Below are positions 52,853 to 62,280 of a stretch of DNA of 64,000 bases, one piece after another. The stretch lies in assembly GCA_023399055.1 (NCBI GenBank), contig JAEWQV010000034.1, forward strand, positions 1-64,000, written 5' to 3'. The notes beneath the pieces are model-generated. The model ran no database searches, was not told the origin of the DNA, and saw nothing but the letters and a program-made list of their open reading frames with translations. The stretch comes from Bacillota bacterium (GTDB lineage Bacteria > Bacillota > Clostridia > Lachnospirales > Lachnospiraceae). The translations under genes were made by a program, and so were the position numbers. Within the stretch, counting starts at the first letter, position 1. Each line of letters starts with the position of its first letter.

Positions 52853-54394
52853 ATGAATAAAGAAACTATGGCTATTGAGCTGAAGAAGATTACAAAAACC
52901 TTTGGTTCGGTTGTGGCGAATAATAAGATTGACCTATCCGTTAAGCAGGGCGAGATACTCGCCCTGCTTGGCGAAAACGGATCAGGTAAAACAACTCTAA
53001 TGAACATGCTGTCGGGAATTTATAAGCCGGATAGCGGTTCTATTTTCATTAATGGACAAAATGTAACCATTAATTCCCCAGAGGATTCCATTTCGTATGG
53101 TGTAGGTATGATACACCAGCATTTCAAATTAGTAGAAGCGATGACTGCTGCAGATAATATTATATTAGGCGCAAAGGAAAAAGGCTTCTTCCTTAAGAAA
53201 TCCAGATATGAAACTATTCGAAATATCAGTAAGCGTTTTGGACTGGAAATCGATCCAGAGAAAAAGATATACCAAATGTCCGTAAGCGAAAAGCAGACCG
53301 TAGAGATTATTAAAGTGCTTTATCGCAAGGCGGATATTTTGATTTTAGATGAACCGACAGCAGTACTGACTCCGCAAGAGACAACCAGGCTGTTTGACAT
53401 ACTCCGTCGTATGAAAGCGGAGGGCTGTGCAGTTATCATTATTACTCATAAGTTAAATGAAGTGCTTGAAATCAGTGACCGTGTTACTATTTTACGTAAA
53501 GGAGAAAGTGTTGCTACTGTAAACACAGCTGAAACCACAGCAGGTGAACTGACGGAACTTATGGTAGGCAGACCGGTGGAATTATCCATTGATCATCCCG
53601 AGACGTTTTTTGATGAAAATCTATTGGAGATTCATCATTTAACCGTAGCTGACGAAGAAGGACTTGAAGTTATCAAGGATATTAGTTTCGATTTAAACAG
53701 AGGCGAAATTCTTGGTGTGGCAGGTATTGCCGGAAGTGGTCAAAAAGAGCTGTGTGAAACAATCGCAGGACTACTGCCAGTGAAAAAAGGAGCGATTTTA
53801 TATCATAATGAGAATTTAGTGGGTAAATCCCCTAACGAAATAATCAAAATGGGTATTAGTATGAGCTTTATTCCAGAAGATCGTCTTGGAATGGGACTAG
53901 CTGCATCCATGGGTATGGTCGATAATATGCTCCTAAAGAAATATAACGAAGGCAAGGGTCCATTTGTACATAAAAAGGAAGCTAGAGATTTAGCGAAACG
54001 TCTAGTAAAACAGTTGGAAATTGTGACACCAAGTGTTGAGACACCGGTTCGAAGGCTGTCCGGAGGTAATGTACAGAAGGTATTACTAGGAAGAGAAATT
54101 GAATCACAACCAAATGTGTTAATTACAGCCTATGCTGTTCGAGGATTGGACATTAACTCCTCCTATACAATTTATGACTCGTTAAATGAACAAAAACAGA
54201 AAGGTGTAGGAGTACTTTTCATTGGAGAAGATCTGGATGTTATGCTGGAGCTTTGTGACCGCATTATGGTACTCTGTCATGGAAAAATTACGGGAATCGT
54301 AGATTCAAAGGATGCAACCAAAGAACAGTTGGGACTCCTTATGACTGGGGCAAATGCCAAGGGAGGAGAAGGTAATGACAGAAAGAAATTATAA
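52853..54394 (+). CDS. Nucleoside ABC transporter ATP-binding protein (double ATPase)
   Basis: A 513-residue protein with two ABC domains, as in RbsA and NupA. The first has Walker A GENGSGKTT and Walker B LILDEPTAVLT. The second has Walker A-like GIAGSGQKE and signature RLSGGNVQK; its Walker B reads NVLITAYAVRGLD, where most relatives have a Gln/Pro before the Thr-Arg-Gly. The start at 52853 follows GGAGG; the frame is open from 52823. It forms one unit with the flanking transporter genes. Confidence 0.92.
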   Translation: MNKETMAIELKKITKTFGSVVANNKIDLSVKQGEILALLGENGSGKTTLMNMLSGIYKPDSGSIFINGQNVTINSPEDSISYGVGMIHQHFKLVEAMTAADNIILGAKEKGFFLKKSRYETIRNISKRFGLEIDPEKKIYQMSVSEKQTVEIIKVLYRKADILILDEPTAVLTPQETTRLFDILRRMKAEGCAVIIITHKLNEVLEISDRVTILRKGESVATVNTAETTAGELTELMVGRPVELSIDHPETFFDENLLEIHHLTVADEEGLEVIKDISFDLNRGEILGVAGIAGSGQKELCETIAGLLPVKKGAILYHNENLVGKSPNEIIKMGISMSFIPEDRLGMGLAASMGMVDNMLLKKYNEGKGPFVHKKEARDLAKRLVKQLEIVTPSVETPVRRLSGGNVQKVLLGREIESQPNVLITAYAVRGLDINSSYTIYDSLNEQKQKGVGVLFIGEDLDVMLELCDRIMVLCHGKITGIVDSKDATKEQLGLLMTGANAKGGEGNDRKKL

Positions 54395-55475
54395 AGTGAA
54401 AAAAGAGCCTTTCCTTCGTGTGGTAAAAAAAAGTGAGATATCCTTCGGTAAGAATTTATTATTATCCTTTTTAGCAGTATTTGCAGCAATTGTAGCTGGT
54501 GGGCTCTTCATTCTTGCCATTGGTGAAAATCCATTTAAGATCTATGCAGCAATTGTTCATGGTGCTTGGAGAAGCGAATTGGCAATTAAGGGAACTATTA
54601 AAATTGCAATACCCTTACTGATAGCAGCAATTGGTATAACTCCAGCTTTTAAAATGAAATTCTGGAACATTGGTGCTGAAGGACAGATTATCATGGGTGG
54701 TGTATTTGCTACTTACTTCGCATTGTTCTTTGATCATCTTCCGCATGTATTACTGTTAGTTCTCATGTTTGCAGCAGGCTTAATTGGTGGCGGACTATGG
54801 GGACTAATTCCCGCTTATTTTAAGACAAAATACAATACCAACGAAACCTTATTCACATTAATGTTAAATTATATTGCCTTGTATATTATTAAATATCTAA
54901 CAGAAGGTCCTTGGAAAGATCCTAGCTCCTCAGGGTTTCCAAAGATTGCAACCTTTGCAAAGAATTCCAGATTAGACCTTGTCTTTGGAGTACATGCAGG
55001 CTGGGTGATCGGTATCATCCTTGTTGTAGTGATTTTTATTTATATTAACTATACAAAACAAGGTTATGAGATTAGTGTAGTTGGTGAGAGTCCAAATACA
55101 GCTCGTTATGCAGGCATGAACGTTAAGAAAATTGTAATTAGAACTATGTTCTTAAGTGGTGCAATATGCGGTATCGCCGGTATGACTCAGGTTACAGGTG
55201 CGGCATTTACCTTGGGGGAAGGTGTTGCCGGAGGTGTCGGTTTCACAGCGATTACCGTAGCATGGCTTGCAAGACTAAATCCAATTGTTATTTTAGTTGT
55301 AACCGTATTATTTAGTATGCTGGAAAAGGGATGTAGTGTTATGCAAAGTGCCTTTGGGTTATCTTCTTCTGTATCCAGTGTTTTACAGGGAATTATCTTG
55401 TTCTTTATTCTTGGCTTTGACTTCTTTACTCGTTATAAACTTACTTTTAAAAAGTTAGGTCCGGTTCAGGAATAA
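54375..55475 (+). CDS. Nucleoside ABC transporter permease (first)
   Basis: A 366-residue membrane protein with about nine helices of the branched-chain/ribose (NupB, YufP) permease family, with FKMKFWNIGAEGQIIMGG near residues 96-113, a family hallmark. It overlaps the ATPase gene by 20 bases. The start at 54375 is preceded by GGAGGAGAAGG. It pairs with the next permease. Confidence 0.9.
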   Translation: MTERNYKVKKEPFLRVVKKSEISFGKNLLLSFLAVFAAIVAGGLFILAIGENPFKIYAAIVHGAWRSELAIKGTIKIAIPLLIAAIGITPAFKMKFWNIGAEGQIIMGGVFATYFALFFDHLPHVLLLVLMFAAGLIGGGLWGLIPAYFKTKYNTNETLFTLMLNYIALYIIKYLTEGPWKDPSSSGFPKIATFAKNSRLDLVFGVHAGWVIGIILVVVIFIYINYTKQGYEISVVGESPNTARYAGMNVKKIVIRTMFLSGAICGIAGMTQVTGAAFTLGEGVAGGVGFTAITVAWLARLNPIVILVVTVLFSMLEKGCSVMQSAFGLSSSVSSVLQGIILFFILGFDFFTRYKLTFKKLGPVQE

Positions 55476-55486
55476 ATAAGAAAGGT

Positions 55487-56446
55487 ATGGTTATTATGAT
55501 AATTAATTTTTTGTTTGCAGCAATTAAAGCAGGTACTCCGTTGTTGTTTGGTACTACAGGTGAGATCATGACTCAAAAGTCAGGTAATCTTAACCTTGGT
55601 GTGGAAGGCATGATGTATATGGGAGCATTTTTAGGTTTCTTTACAGCATTTCATACCGGTAATCTCGGATTAGCATTACTGGCATCCTTTGCGATTGGAG
55701 TTCTGGCAGCATTCATATATGCAGTTTTAACAGTTAGTCTTTTAGCGAATCAGAATGTAACAGGCCTTACCTTAACAATATTTGGTATAGGTATTGCAAA
55801 GTTCTTTGGTGAATTAATGATCAGTGAGGCAGGAGGATCTCCAGTACTTTCAGAGAAATTTATGAAATCGGTATCGGAACAACCTTTGCCACTGCTTGGA
55901 GATATCCCAGTCGTAGGTAAGTTACTCTTTTCACACAATCCTTTGGTGTACTTATCAATTTTTGTTGCTATACTATGCACCGTCTATATGATAAGAACAA
56001 AAAGTGGCCTCAAAATGCGTGCCACTGGTGAAAATCCTGCCGCAGCCGATGCAGCTGGTATTAATGTAACGCTTGTAAAATACCTTCACATTATGTTAGG
56101 TGGTGGAATCTGCGGATTAGGTGGTGCCTATTTATCACTGATTAACGGTGGTGGCGTATGGAACAACACAGGTGTTGTAAATGGACAGGGTTGGATTTCT
56201 GTTGCTCTTGTAATTTTCGCTAGTTGGAATCCGGTAAAGGCAATCTTTGGTTCGCTAATTTTTGGAGCCTTCAGTGTGCTTCAGTTCTATGTACCTAAGA
56301 ACATTATTGTTATCCCGAATGCCTTTTATGTAATGCTTCCATTTTTAATTACAACTCTGGTACTGATTATTACTTCCATGCAAAAATCCAAGGAAGGTTC
56401 TCAACCGGCTGGTTGCGGAGTTAATTATTTTAGAGAAGAACGTTAA
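55487..56446 (+). CDS. Nucleoside ABC transporter permease (second)
   Basis: A 319-residue membrane protein of the same family (NupC, YufQ type), with MTQKSGNLNLGVEGMMYMGA (about residues 28-47) and about eight or nine helices. It lies 11 bases after the first permease and ends the operon; a terminator follows. An ATG at 55496 is an alternative start because AAAGG lies very close to 55487. Confidence 0.9.
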   Translation: MVIMIINFLFAAIKAGTPLLFGTTGEIMTQKSGNLNLGVEGMMYMGAFLGFFTAFHTGNLGLALLASFAIGVLAAFIYAVLTVSLLANQNVTGLTLTIFGIGIAKFFGELMISEAGGSPVLSEKFMKSVSEQPLPLLGDIPVVGKLLFSHNPLVYLSIFVAILCTVYMIRTKSGLKMRATGENPAAADAAGINVTLVKYLHIMLGGGICGLGGAYLSLINGGGVWNNTGVVNGQGWISVALVIFASWNPVKAIFGSLIFGAFSVLQFYVPKNIIVIPNAFYVMLPFLITTLVLIITSMQKSKEGSQPAGCGVNYFREER

Positions 56447-56475
56447 CTTAGAAGTTAGATAATAAGTAATAGAGC

Positions 56476-56517
56476 AAAACCTCAGATCCTTAATTTTAAA
56501 AGGATTTGGGGTTTTTT
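56476..56517 (+). terminator. Terminator of the nucleoside transporter operon
   Basis: AAAACCTCAGATCCTT pairs with AAGGATTTGGGGTTTT, with TTTTTT after it. Confidence 0.85.
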
Positions 56518-56551
56518 GCAACAAACAAATATTTAGTAAAATAAAATTACT

Positions 56552-56617
56552 AAGGTACCTTAAAAAGTGTTGACATATTACTAAGGTACCTTTATAATAT
56601 TGTTTATAAGGTACCTT
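56552..56617 (+). promoter_or_regulatory. Consensus promoter with three palindromic operators
   Basis: TTGACA (56570-56575), 17 bp and TATAAT (56593-56598) are both perfect. The 10-bp palindrome AAGGTACCTT occurs three times: before the -35 (56552-56561), in the spacer (56583-56592) and after the -10 (56608-56617), the best copies extended to ACTAAGGTACCTTAGT. A strong promoter blocked by three operator copies indicates tight autoregulation by the MarR protein encoded just downstream. Confidence 0.85.
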
Positions 56618-56663
56618 AGTAAATGCGCAAACTTATATTTACTCGAATGGAGGAATTAAAAAG

Positions 56664-57431
56664 ATGGAAAATAATAATGAATTAATTGTAAAACTAACCC
56701 GTGTTGAATGGTTGCTGCATCGTCACCATTTAAAGAATCATATGCATTTTGGCCCAATGGGAGATTCCCGTAGAGGGCAGGGTAGAATACTCGCAATTCT
56801 TAAACTACAGCAAGAAATTAGCCAGAAAGATTTAACATTTTTATTAGATATGAGACCTCAATCTTTAGGAGAGCTTCTTTTTAAGCTGGAGAGGAATGGA
56901 TACATCACTCGTACACCATCAGAAACTGACCGTAGAGTTATGAATATCAAGCTTACGGAAGAGGGAATTAAAGCTACAGAAGCTACGGAACAACAGGAGG
57001 ATAAGTTTGATAAGTTGTTTGAATGCTTAAGTGAGGAAGAACAAAGGAACTTGAGTAACTATCTTGATAGAATTATAGAAAGTTTAGAGAGTCATTTTGG
57101 TGGTGAACAGTCTGAGGACGATTTTATACCTCAACCACCTAGACCACTTCCCTTCGAAGGCCCGTTGGGCAGAGATGATCGACATCCTTTTGGCAAGCAC
57201 TTTGGACAAGGGCATGGCCCAGGACACATGCATAGAGAGCATGTGTATCAAGAACATGAACGAGGAGAACATATCCATAGAGATTACAGGCACGAAGAAC
57301 ATATGCATAAAGAGCACAAGCACGGAGAACACATGCATGGTGGATATGCGTATGAAGGACGCAAACGCGAAGATCATAGGAATAAAGAACACGCATATAG
57401 AGAACCAGAGGATAGAGAATACTCAGAATAG
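56664..57431 (+). CDS. MarR family regulator with His-rich C-terminal tail
   Basis: A 255-residue protein. Residues 1-145 form a MarR winged-helix domain (with TFLLDMRPQSLGELLFKLERN as the recognition region and SETDRRVMNIKLT as the wing). Residues 150-255 form a long, low-complexity tail with about 20 His, alternating with Glu, Arg, Lys and Met. Such a tail could bind Ni, Zn, Cu or Co, so the regulator may sense or buffer metal; this is inference. It probably represses its own promoter through the three palindromes at 56552-56617. The tail repeats a unit of about 10 residues (EHMHKEHKHGEH). Confidence 0.88.
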   Translation: MENNNELIVKLTRVEWLLHRHHLKNHMHFGPMGDSRRGQGRILAILKLQQEISQKDLTFLLDMRPQSLGELLFKLERNGYITRTPSETDRRVMNIKLTEEGIKATEATEQQEDKFDKLFECLSEEEQRNLSNYLDRIIESLESHFGGEQSEDDFIPQPPRPLPFEGPLGRDDRHPFGKHFGQGHGPGHMHREHVYQEHERGEHIHRDYRHEEHMHKEHKHGEHMHGGYAYEGRKREDHRNKEHAYREPEDREYSE

Positions 57432-57634
57432 AATAAAAATATTAATTGAAAATTAGTAATATTCAGCCTAAGCTTGATTTCGCTTTGCTACATCTCGCTT
57501 AGGTAGGGTGCAAAGCTAAATTGTCATAAAAATTAAACTAAATGGTATCTTGAGGAAATTTAAAAATAGGAGTATACTAGAAAGGTGTAAGTACAAACTA
57601 CTTATGCCTTTTATTATAATAGTGACAAGGAGAG

Positions 57635-58024
57635 ATGCCGATGTGTAAAGAACATAAGTTTTACAGATGTAAGCATTGCGGAAATTTGATTGGTATGATC
57701 CAAAGCTCAGGTGCTCGTGTTGTATGCTGTGGTGAAGAGATGGAAGAATTAGTGGCTAATACAGTGGAAGCCTCTACAGAAAAACATGTGCCAGTAGTTA
57801 CAGTGGATGGCAATAGCGTTACAGTTGAAGTTGGTAGCGTAACTCATCCAATGGAGGAGAAGCACTATATTCAGTGGATTTATCTTCAGACCAAGAATGG
57901 CGGACAAAGAAAATGTCTTTCACCTGGTGACGAACCAAAGGCGACTTTTGCACTCGATAATGATGAAGTGGTAGCAGTATTTGAATACTGTAATATCCAC
58001 GGATTATGGAAAACGGAATTATAA
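57635..58024 (+). CDS. Desulfoferrodoxin (superoxide reductase)
   Basis: A 129-residue two-domain protein. The N-terminal desulforedoxin-like domain has CKHCG and a CC pair (about residues 14-34) for a Fe(SCys)4 centre. The C-terminal domain has EKHVP, HPMEEKHYIQW and CNIHG, supplying the four His and one Cys of the superoxide-reducing iron. It reduces superoxide to hydrogen peroxide without making O2, the usual defence of anaerobes. AAGGAG precedes the ATG at 57635. Confidence 0.93.
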   Translation: MPMCKEHKFYRCKHCGNLIGMIQSSGARVVCCGEEMEELVANTVEASTEKHVPVVTVDGNSVTVEVGSVTHPMEEKHYIQWIYLQTKNGGQRKCLSPGDEPKATFALDNDEVVAVFEYCNIHGLWKTEL

Positions 58025-58036
58025 AAAGACAATGAA

Positions 58037-58096
58037 TGCATGCAGAAATCGAATTGCTTATATTATAATTCGGCTACTGCATGCAATTTGCTTTTT
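58037..58096 (+). terminator. Terminator after desulfoferrodoxin gene
   Basis: TGCATGCAG (58037-58045) pairs with CTGCATGCA (58077-58085), with an inner CGAAT/ATTCG stem, and TTTTT follows after a short gap. Confidence 0.7.
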
Positions 58097-58141
58097 GGGA
58101 TTTAGGTGAATGAGATATTTAACCTTGTGGGAGATAAATTT

Positions 58142-58314
58142 ATGGAGAAGTCCATTAAGAACAATTGTTAGAATTAGCCGAGGAGGATTATCGCAAATTT
58201 ACGGCAGCCTTAACACCGGGGAAAGAAAACATTCTGGGAATTAGAATACCCTTGCTTCGTAAGCTATCAAAGAGTATATTAAAGGGTGATTGGAGAACAT
58301 ATCTTAAGACGTAA
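58142..58314 (+). pseudogene. AlkD-like DNA alkylation repair enzyme remnant
   Basis: An ATG at 58142 opens a short frame that stops after nine codons. A shifted frame then reads EQLLELAEEDYRKF and continues to NILGIRIPLLRKLSK and KGDWRTYL before a stop at 58312-58314. This is the N-terminal part of an AlkD-type HEAT-repeat glycosylase of about 230 residues. The rest is missing. It is both frameshifted and truncated. Confidence 0.75.
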
Positions 58315-58441
58315 ATGAGGATAAAATGCATCTTTTTTCTTAAGATAAGTTATATTATTAGTCATGACTTTTGTGATGAAAGACATTTTTGAGTTAAAAC
58401 AGGTTAATAATACAAGTTACTAGAGAACAAGGAGGTTGACC

Positions 58442-60046
58442 ATGAGGTTAACATTTATAGGAGCCACCCACGAGGTAACCGGTAGCTGCTTCTATCTGGA
58501 AGCAAATAATAAAAAAATATTGATCGATTGTGGCATGGAACAGGGAAGAGATGTTTTTGAAAATCAGCAGATACCAGTTGCTTCGGCCGATATTGATGCT
58601 GTATTACTAACACATGCACATATGGATCATGCAGGTAAATTACCTTTGTTGCATAGTGAAGGATTTCGAGGAAAGATACATGCTACGAGTGCCACCAGCT
58701 CTCTGTGCAGTATTATGTTAAGAGATAGTGCTCATATACAGATCGCTGAAGCAGAGTGGAAGAATAGAAAAAGAAAACGTTCTGGTGGTAACCTGGCGAT
58801 ACCAATTTACAATATGGAAGATGCCATGGCAACAATCCGTCAATTTGCAGCTCACGAGTATAATGAAGTATTTGAGGTCTTTAGTGGAATTAAGGTACGC
58901 TTTATTGATGTTGGTCATTTGCTTGGTTCGGCTAGTATTGAAGTGTGGATAACGGAACAAGGGGTAACCAAGAAAATAGTATTCTCTGGCGATATTGGTA
59001 ACCTTAATCAACCACTCATCAATGATCCACAGTATATTAAGGATGCAGATTATGTTGTAATGGAATCTACCTATGGTGACCGTAATCATGAAGCTGCTCC
59101 GGATTATGTGAGTGAGTTCACCGAGATTATCCAGTCAACCTTAGACCGAGGTGGCAACCTGGTTATTCCCTCATTTGCTGTGGGAAGAACTCAAGTACTA
59201 CTTTACTATATCCGTAAAATAAAAGAAGAAAAAAGAATTCATGGTCATGATGGATTTAAGGTATATATAGACAGCCCACTGGCAGTAGAAGCTACTGAAA
59301 TATTTCATAAATTTATGAGTGGATATTTCGATGCCGAAGCCATGGAAGTTGTAAAAAAAGGAGTAAATCCACTTGCTTTTCCTGGACTTGTAACTGCCAT
59401 TACTCCGGATGAATCAAAGGCAATTAACTTTATTGAGGAACCTAAAATTATTATTTCTGCTTCAGGTATGTGTGATGCGGGAAGAATTCGTCATCACTTA
59501 AAGCATAATCTGTGGAGAGAAGATAGTACCATTATGTTTGTTGGGCATCAGTCAGAGGGCACCTTAGGTAGAACCTTGCAGGATGGCGCAACTGAGGTAA
59601 AATTATTTGGTGAGACGATTCAGGTTGCAGCACAGATTCATAGGTTATCCGGAATAAGTGGGCATGCAGATAAAGACGGTCTTATAAAATGGTTAACCAG
59701 CTTTGAGAAAAAGCCACAACGAGTCTTTGTAGTACATGGTGAAGATCAGGTGTGTCAAAGCTTTACAAAATATATTAATGATGAACTGGGTTATCCTGCA
59801 ATTGCACCCTATAGCGGAAGTGTATTTGATCTTTTTAGGAATGAAAATGTAGTGGAAGGAAAGATAATTCCTGCTGAAGCAAAGAGCAGAGACGATCAAG
59901 GAAAACACAATGCTGTTTATGATCGACTGGTCAATGCGGGGAAACGCCTTGAAGTGGTGATCCAACATAATAAGGGCGGAGCGAACAAGGATCTTGCTAA
60001 GTTCTTAAGCCAAATTAATTCGCTATGTGATAAATGGGAACGATAA
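58442..60046 (+). CDS. Beta-CASP metallo-beta-lactamase fold nuclease
   Basis: A 534-residue protein with an MBL domain (HAHMDHAG, about residues 58-65, and further metal ligands in FSGDIGN), a beta-CASP domain (about 205-390) and a C-terminal RNA-specificity domain with SGHADKDGL and VHGE. The layout is that of CPSF73-like RNases found in many bacteria, which cut RNA endo- or exonucleolytically. The start at 58442 is six bases after AAGGAGG; a TTG at 58436 is possible. It is cytoplasmic. Confidence 0.92.
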   Translation: MRLTFIGATHEVTGSCFYLEANNKKILIDCGMEQGRDVFENQQIPVASADIDAVLLTHAHMDHAGKLPLLHSEGFRGKIHATSATSSLCSIMLRDSAHIQIAEAEWKNRKRKRSGGNLAIPIYNMEDAMATIRQFAAHEYNEVFEVFSGIKVRFIDVGHLLGSASIEVWITEQGVTKKIVFSGDIGNLNQPLINDPQYIKDADYVVMESTYGDRNHEAAPDYVSEFTEIIQSTLDRGGNLVIPSFAVGRTQVLLYYIRKIKEEKRIHGHDGFKVYIDSPLAVEATEIFHKFMSGYFDAEAMEVVKKGVNPLAFPGLVTAITPDESKAINFIEEPKIIISASGMCDAGRIRHHLKHNLWREDSTIMFVGHQSEGTLGRTLQDGATEVKLFGETIQVAAQIHRLSGISGHADKDGLIKWLTSFEKKPQRVFVVHGEDQVCQSFTKYINDELGYPAIAPYSGSVFDLFRNENVVEGKIIPAEAKSRDDQGKHNAVYDRLVNAGKRLEVVIQHNKGGANKDLAKFLSQINSLCDKWER

Positions 60047-60208
60047 CGATATATTCTGAAAGTAATGTGTAAATAGATTAATTATTTAGTGGAATGGTAA
60101 TTAAATCTAACAATAGAAAACCGTTTGACACAGGATGAGACATCACCTAATATAAGGGTATATGAAGTTATACAAAAAGTAAGGTTTCCGTTATTTGGAG
60201 GAAGTGTA

Positions 60209-62170
60209 ATGAACAAAAGAAAACCAGCGATATTGATGCCGGTTAAAAAGAGAATTTCTATCATAGTATCAGCAATTTTTATAATACTTGTTTTCTTTTT
60301 ACTGCTTCTGTATCAAACAAGACAGAATGCACATGAAGATAAATTAATGATGAATATCTTTGGCAAACAGAGAATGTACACCCAACAGATCAGTAAAACT
60401 GTCAATCATCTGTATATACTTATGCAGAAGCCCTCCCCTTTTTCCATGCTATCTACTGCTGAAATTGAGCAAGAGATAGAGATGACCAGAAAAGAAATGG
60501 TTGAAGCAAGAGATGGATTTACAGGGCTGTTGAAAGAGGTACATAAGGATAAAGTCATAATTGATGGTTACCAGTTGCATCTGGATACAGATTTATTAAA
60601 ATTTTCAGTTGCCCTCGCAGAAATAGACGAGCTCTGGCCTGATTATGATTCGTCAATTAATGTACTGCTTAATAATGATGGGCAGGCCTTAGACTTAGAA
60701 AATGCAGTAATATTTATTAATAAAAACAATCAAAAACTTTTACAAAGCTGTGAAGATTTATTAAATGAGCTGCTAGAGTATTCACTTTTGAAAGATCGGG
60801 AACTCCAGCGAGTAGCATTTATTTTAATAGGCTTATTGGCATTAGTAATCTTTATATCTCTATATCAGCTCCAGCGGCATTTATTACTACCACTTAGGCA
60901 GTTGTACAAAGGTTTGGATGAGATTGGGCTGAGTAATCAGAGTAGTTATCTAGGGTTACCAACGAGACAGAAGATGATTCCGATCGTCAAAGAAATCAAT
61001 GGGGTATTTAAGAAAATAAACTCACTTATAACCTTAATTGAAAATATGAATAATAATGATTCCTTTATGGACACCTTACGGTTTATTAGCAATACCTTTT
61101 CGCCGTTTATTCCATATAACTATATCGGAATCGCTATAATGAGTGAGGATAAGAAGTTTTTAAAAGCGTCCTATGGGGTTTCAGACGGTACGGTAATTGG
61201 TTTGCCTGAAAATATTGTGGGTTGCACTTGCTTAATTAATGACACAAGTCTTGGTAAAGTATTTCAATCTGAGGAAGCCAGAATTATTAATGACCTTGAG
61301 GAATACTGTAAAGGTAAACCAGTAAAAAGTTATAATAAAATTATTTTAGATGCTGGAATTAAATCTTCGATTACTCTTCCGTTACTTGTATCAGGTGAGC
61401 CAATGGGAATGATATTCTTTTCAAGTACAGAAAAGAATATTTATACCGAAGAACACAGTAATTTCTTGCACACACTGGCCAACAGTATTGCGATTAGTTT
61501 AAATCAAAACATATTTATTGGAGATATTGTTTATAGCAGCATACTTGCTTTGGCAAAGCTTGCGGAAGCCAGAGATGAAGATACCGGCAAACATTTGGAC
61601 CGTATGTCAACTTATTCAAGAGCTATCGCAGAGTTATTATATGAAAATAATCTCTATACTGATGAGGTGACGCTTGAATTCATAGATGATGTTGAACGTT
61701 TTAGTCCATTGCATGATATCGGTAAAGTGGGCATAAGGGATAGTATCTTATTAAAGCCTGGCAAGCTTACGATGGAAGAACATATTGAGATGAAACAGCA
61801 TGCGTTATTTGGTGAACAGGTTCTAAGATCGGCGGAAGAAAATCTGCAAAAGAAGGGAAGAAGTCTCTTTCAGATGGGAGCAGAGATTGCAGGAGCTCAC
61901 CATGAGAAGTGGGATGGTACGGGTTACCCACGAGGTAAACAGGGAACTGAGATTCCGTTATGTGCTAGAATTGTAGCTGTGGCAGATGTATTTGATGCTC
62001 TTTTAAGTAAGAGACCTTACAAAGAAGCTTATCCTCTTGAAATGACCATGGATATTCTTAGAGAGGGAAGAGGAAAGCACTTTGATCCAGTAATTATTGA
62101 TGTTGTATTAAATAATCGAAAAAAACTGGAAGATATTTATCACAATTTTCAAGATAAGCAAATAGCATAA
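60209..62170 (+). CDS. HD-GYP phosphodiesterase with PilJ-like and GAF domains
   Basis: A 653-residue signalling protein. Two membrane segments (about 12-32 and 205-225) flank an extracytoplasmic PilJ-like sensor with MNIFGKQRMYTQQISK. A HAMP-like linker, a GAF domain (about 295-440) and a C-terminal HD-GYP domain (about 450-640) follow, the last with HLDRMSTYSR, the HDIGK pair, HHEKWDGTGYP and KRPYKEAY. It should degrade cyclic di-GMP and opposes the diguanylate cyclase at 34424. The start at 60209 follows GGAGG; the frame is open from 60125. Confidence 0.9.
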   Translation: MNKRKPAILMPVKKRISIIVSAIFIILVFFLLLLYQTRQNAHEDKLMMNIFGKQRMYTQQISKTVNHLYILMQKPSPFSMLSTAEIEQEIEMTRKEMVEARDGFTGLLKEVHKDKVIIDGYQLHLDTDLLKFSVALAEIDELWPDYDSSINVLLNNDGQALDLENAVIFINKNNQKLLQSCEDLLNELLEYSLLKDRELQRVAFILIGLLALVIFISLYQLQRHLLLPLRQLYKGLDEIGLSNQSSYLGLPTRQKMIPIVKEINGVFKKINSLITLIENMNNNDSFMDTLRFISNTFSPFIPYNYIGIAIMSEDKKFLKASYGVSDGTVIGLPENIVGCTCLINDTSLGKVFQSEEARIINDLEEYCKGKPVKSYNKIILDAGIKSSITLPLLVSGEPMGMIFFSSTEKNIYTEEHSNFLHTLANSIAISLNQNIFIGDIVYSSILALAKLAEARDEDTGKHLDRMSTYSRAIAELLYENNLYTDEVTLEFIDDVERFSPLHDIGKVGIRDSILLKPGKLTMEEHIEMKQHALFGEQVLRSAEENLQKKGRSLFQMGAEIAGAHHEKWDGTGYPRGKQGTEIPLCARIVAVADVFDALLSKRPYKEAYPLEMTMDILREGRGKHFDPVIIDVVLNNRKKLEDIYHNFQDKQIA

Positions 62171-62186
62171 AGATTGATTTACTAAC

Positions 62187-62274
62187 AAGGGGCTATTGCA
62201 AAAAAGATATCTATGTAGAAAAGGGAGTATATACTCGTTTTCTACACCTAGTACGCTTTTTGCGACGACCCCTT
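62187..62274. repeat. Palindromic element, copy 2 (GGCTATTGCAAAAA ends)
   Basis: The 88-bp element has inverted ends AAGGGGCTATTGCAAAAA and TTTTTGCGACGACCCCTT and a core GTAGAAAAGGGAGTATA facing TATACTCGTTTTCTAC. Ends and core match the element at 33581-33660. It separates the HD-GYP gene from the convergent corA gene, again a terminator position. Confidence 0.75.
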
Positions 62275-62280
62275 ATTATC

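Noticed and set aside
57084..57396. Two long open frames opposite the His-rich tail
   Set aside because: Low-complexity repeats leave all frames open; the sense frame continues the MarR domain and is the real one.
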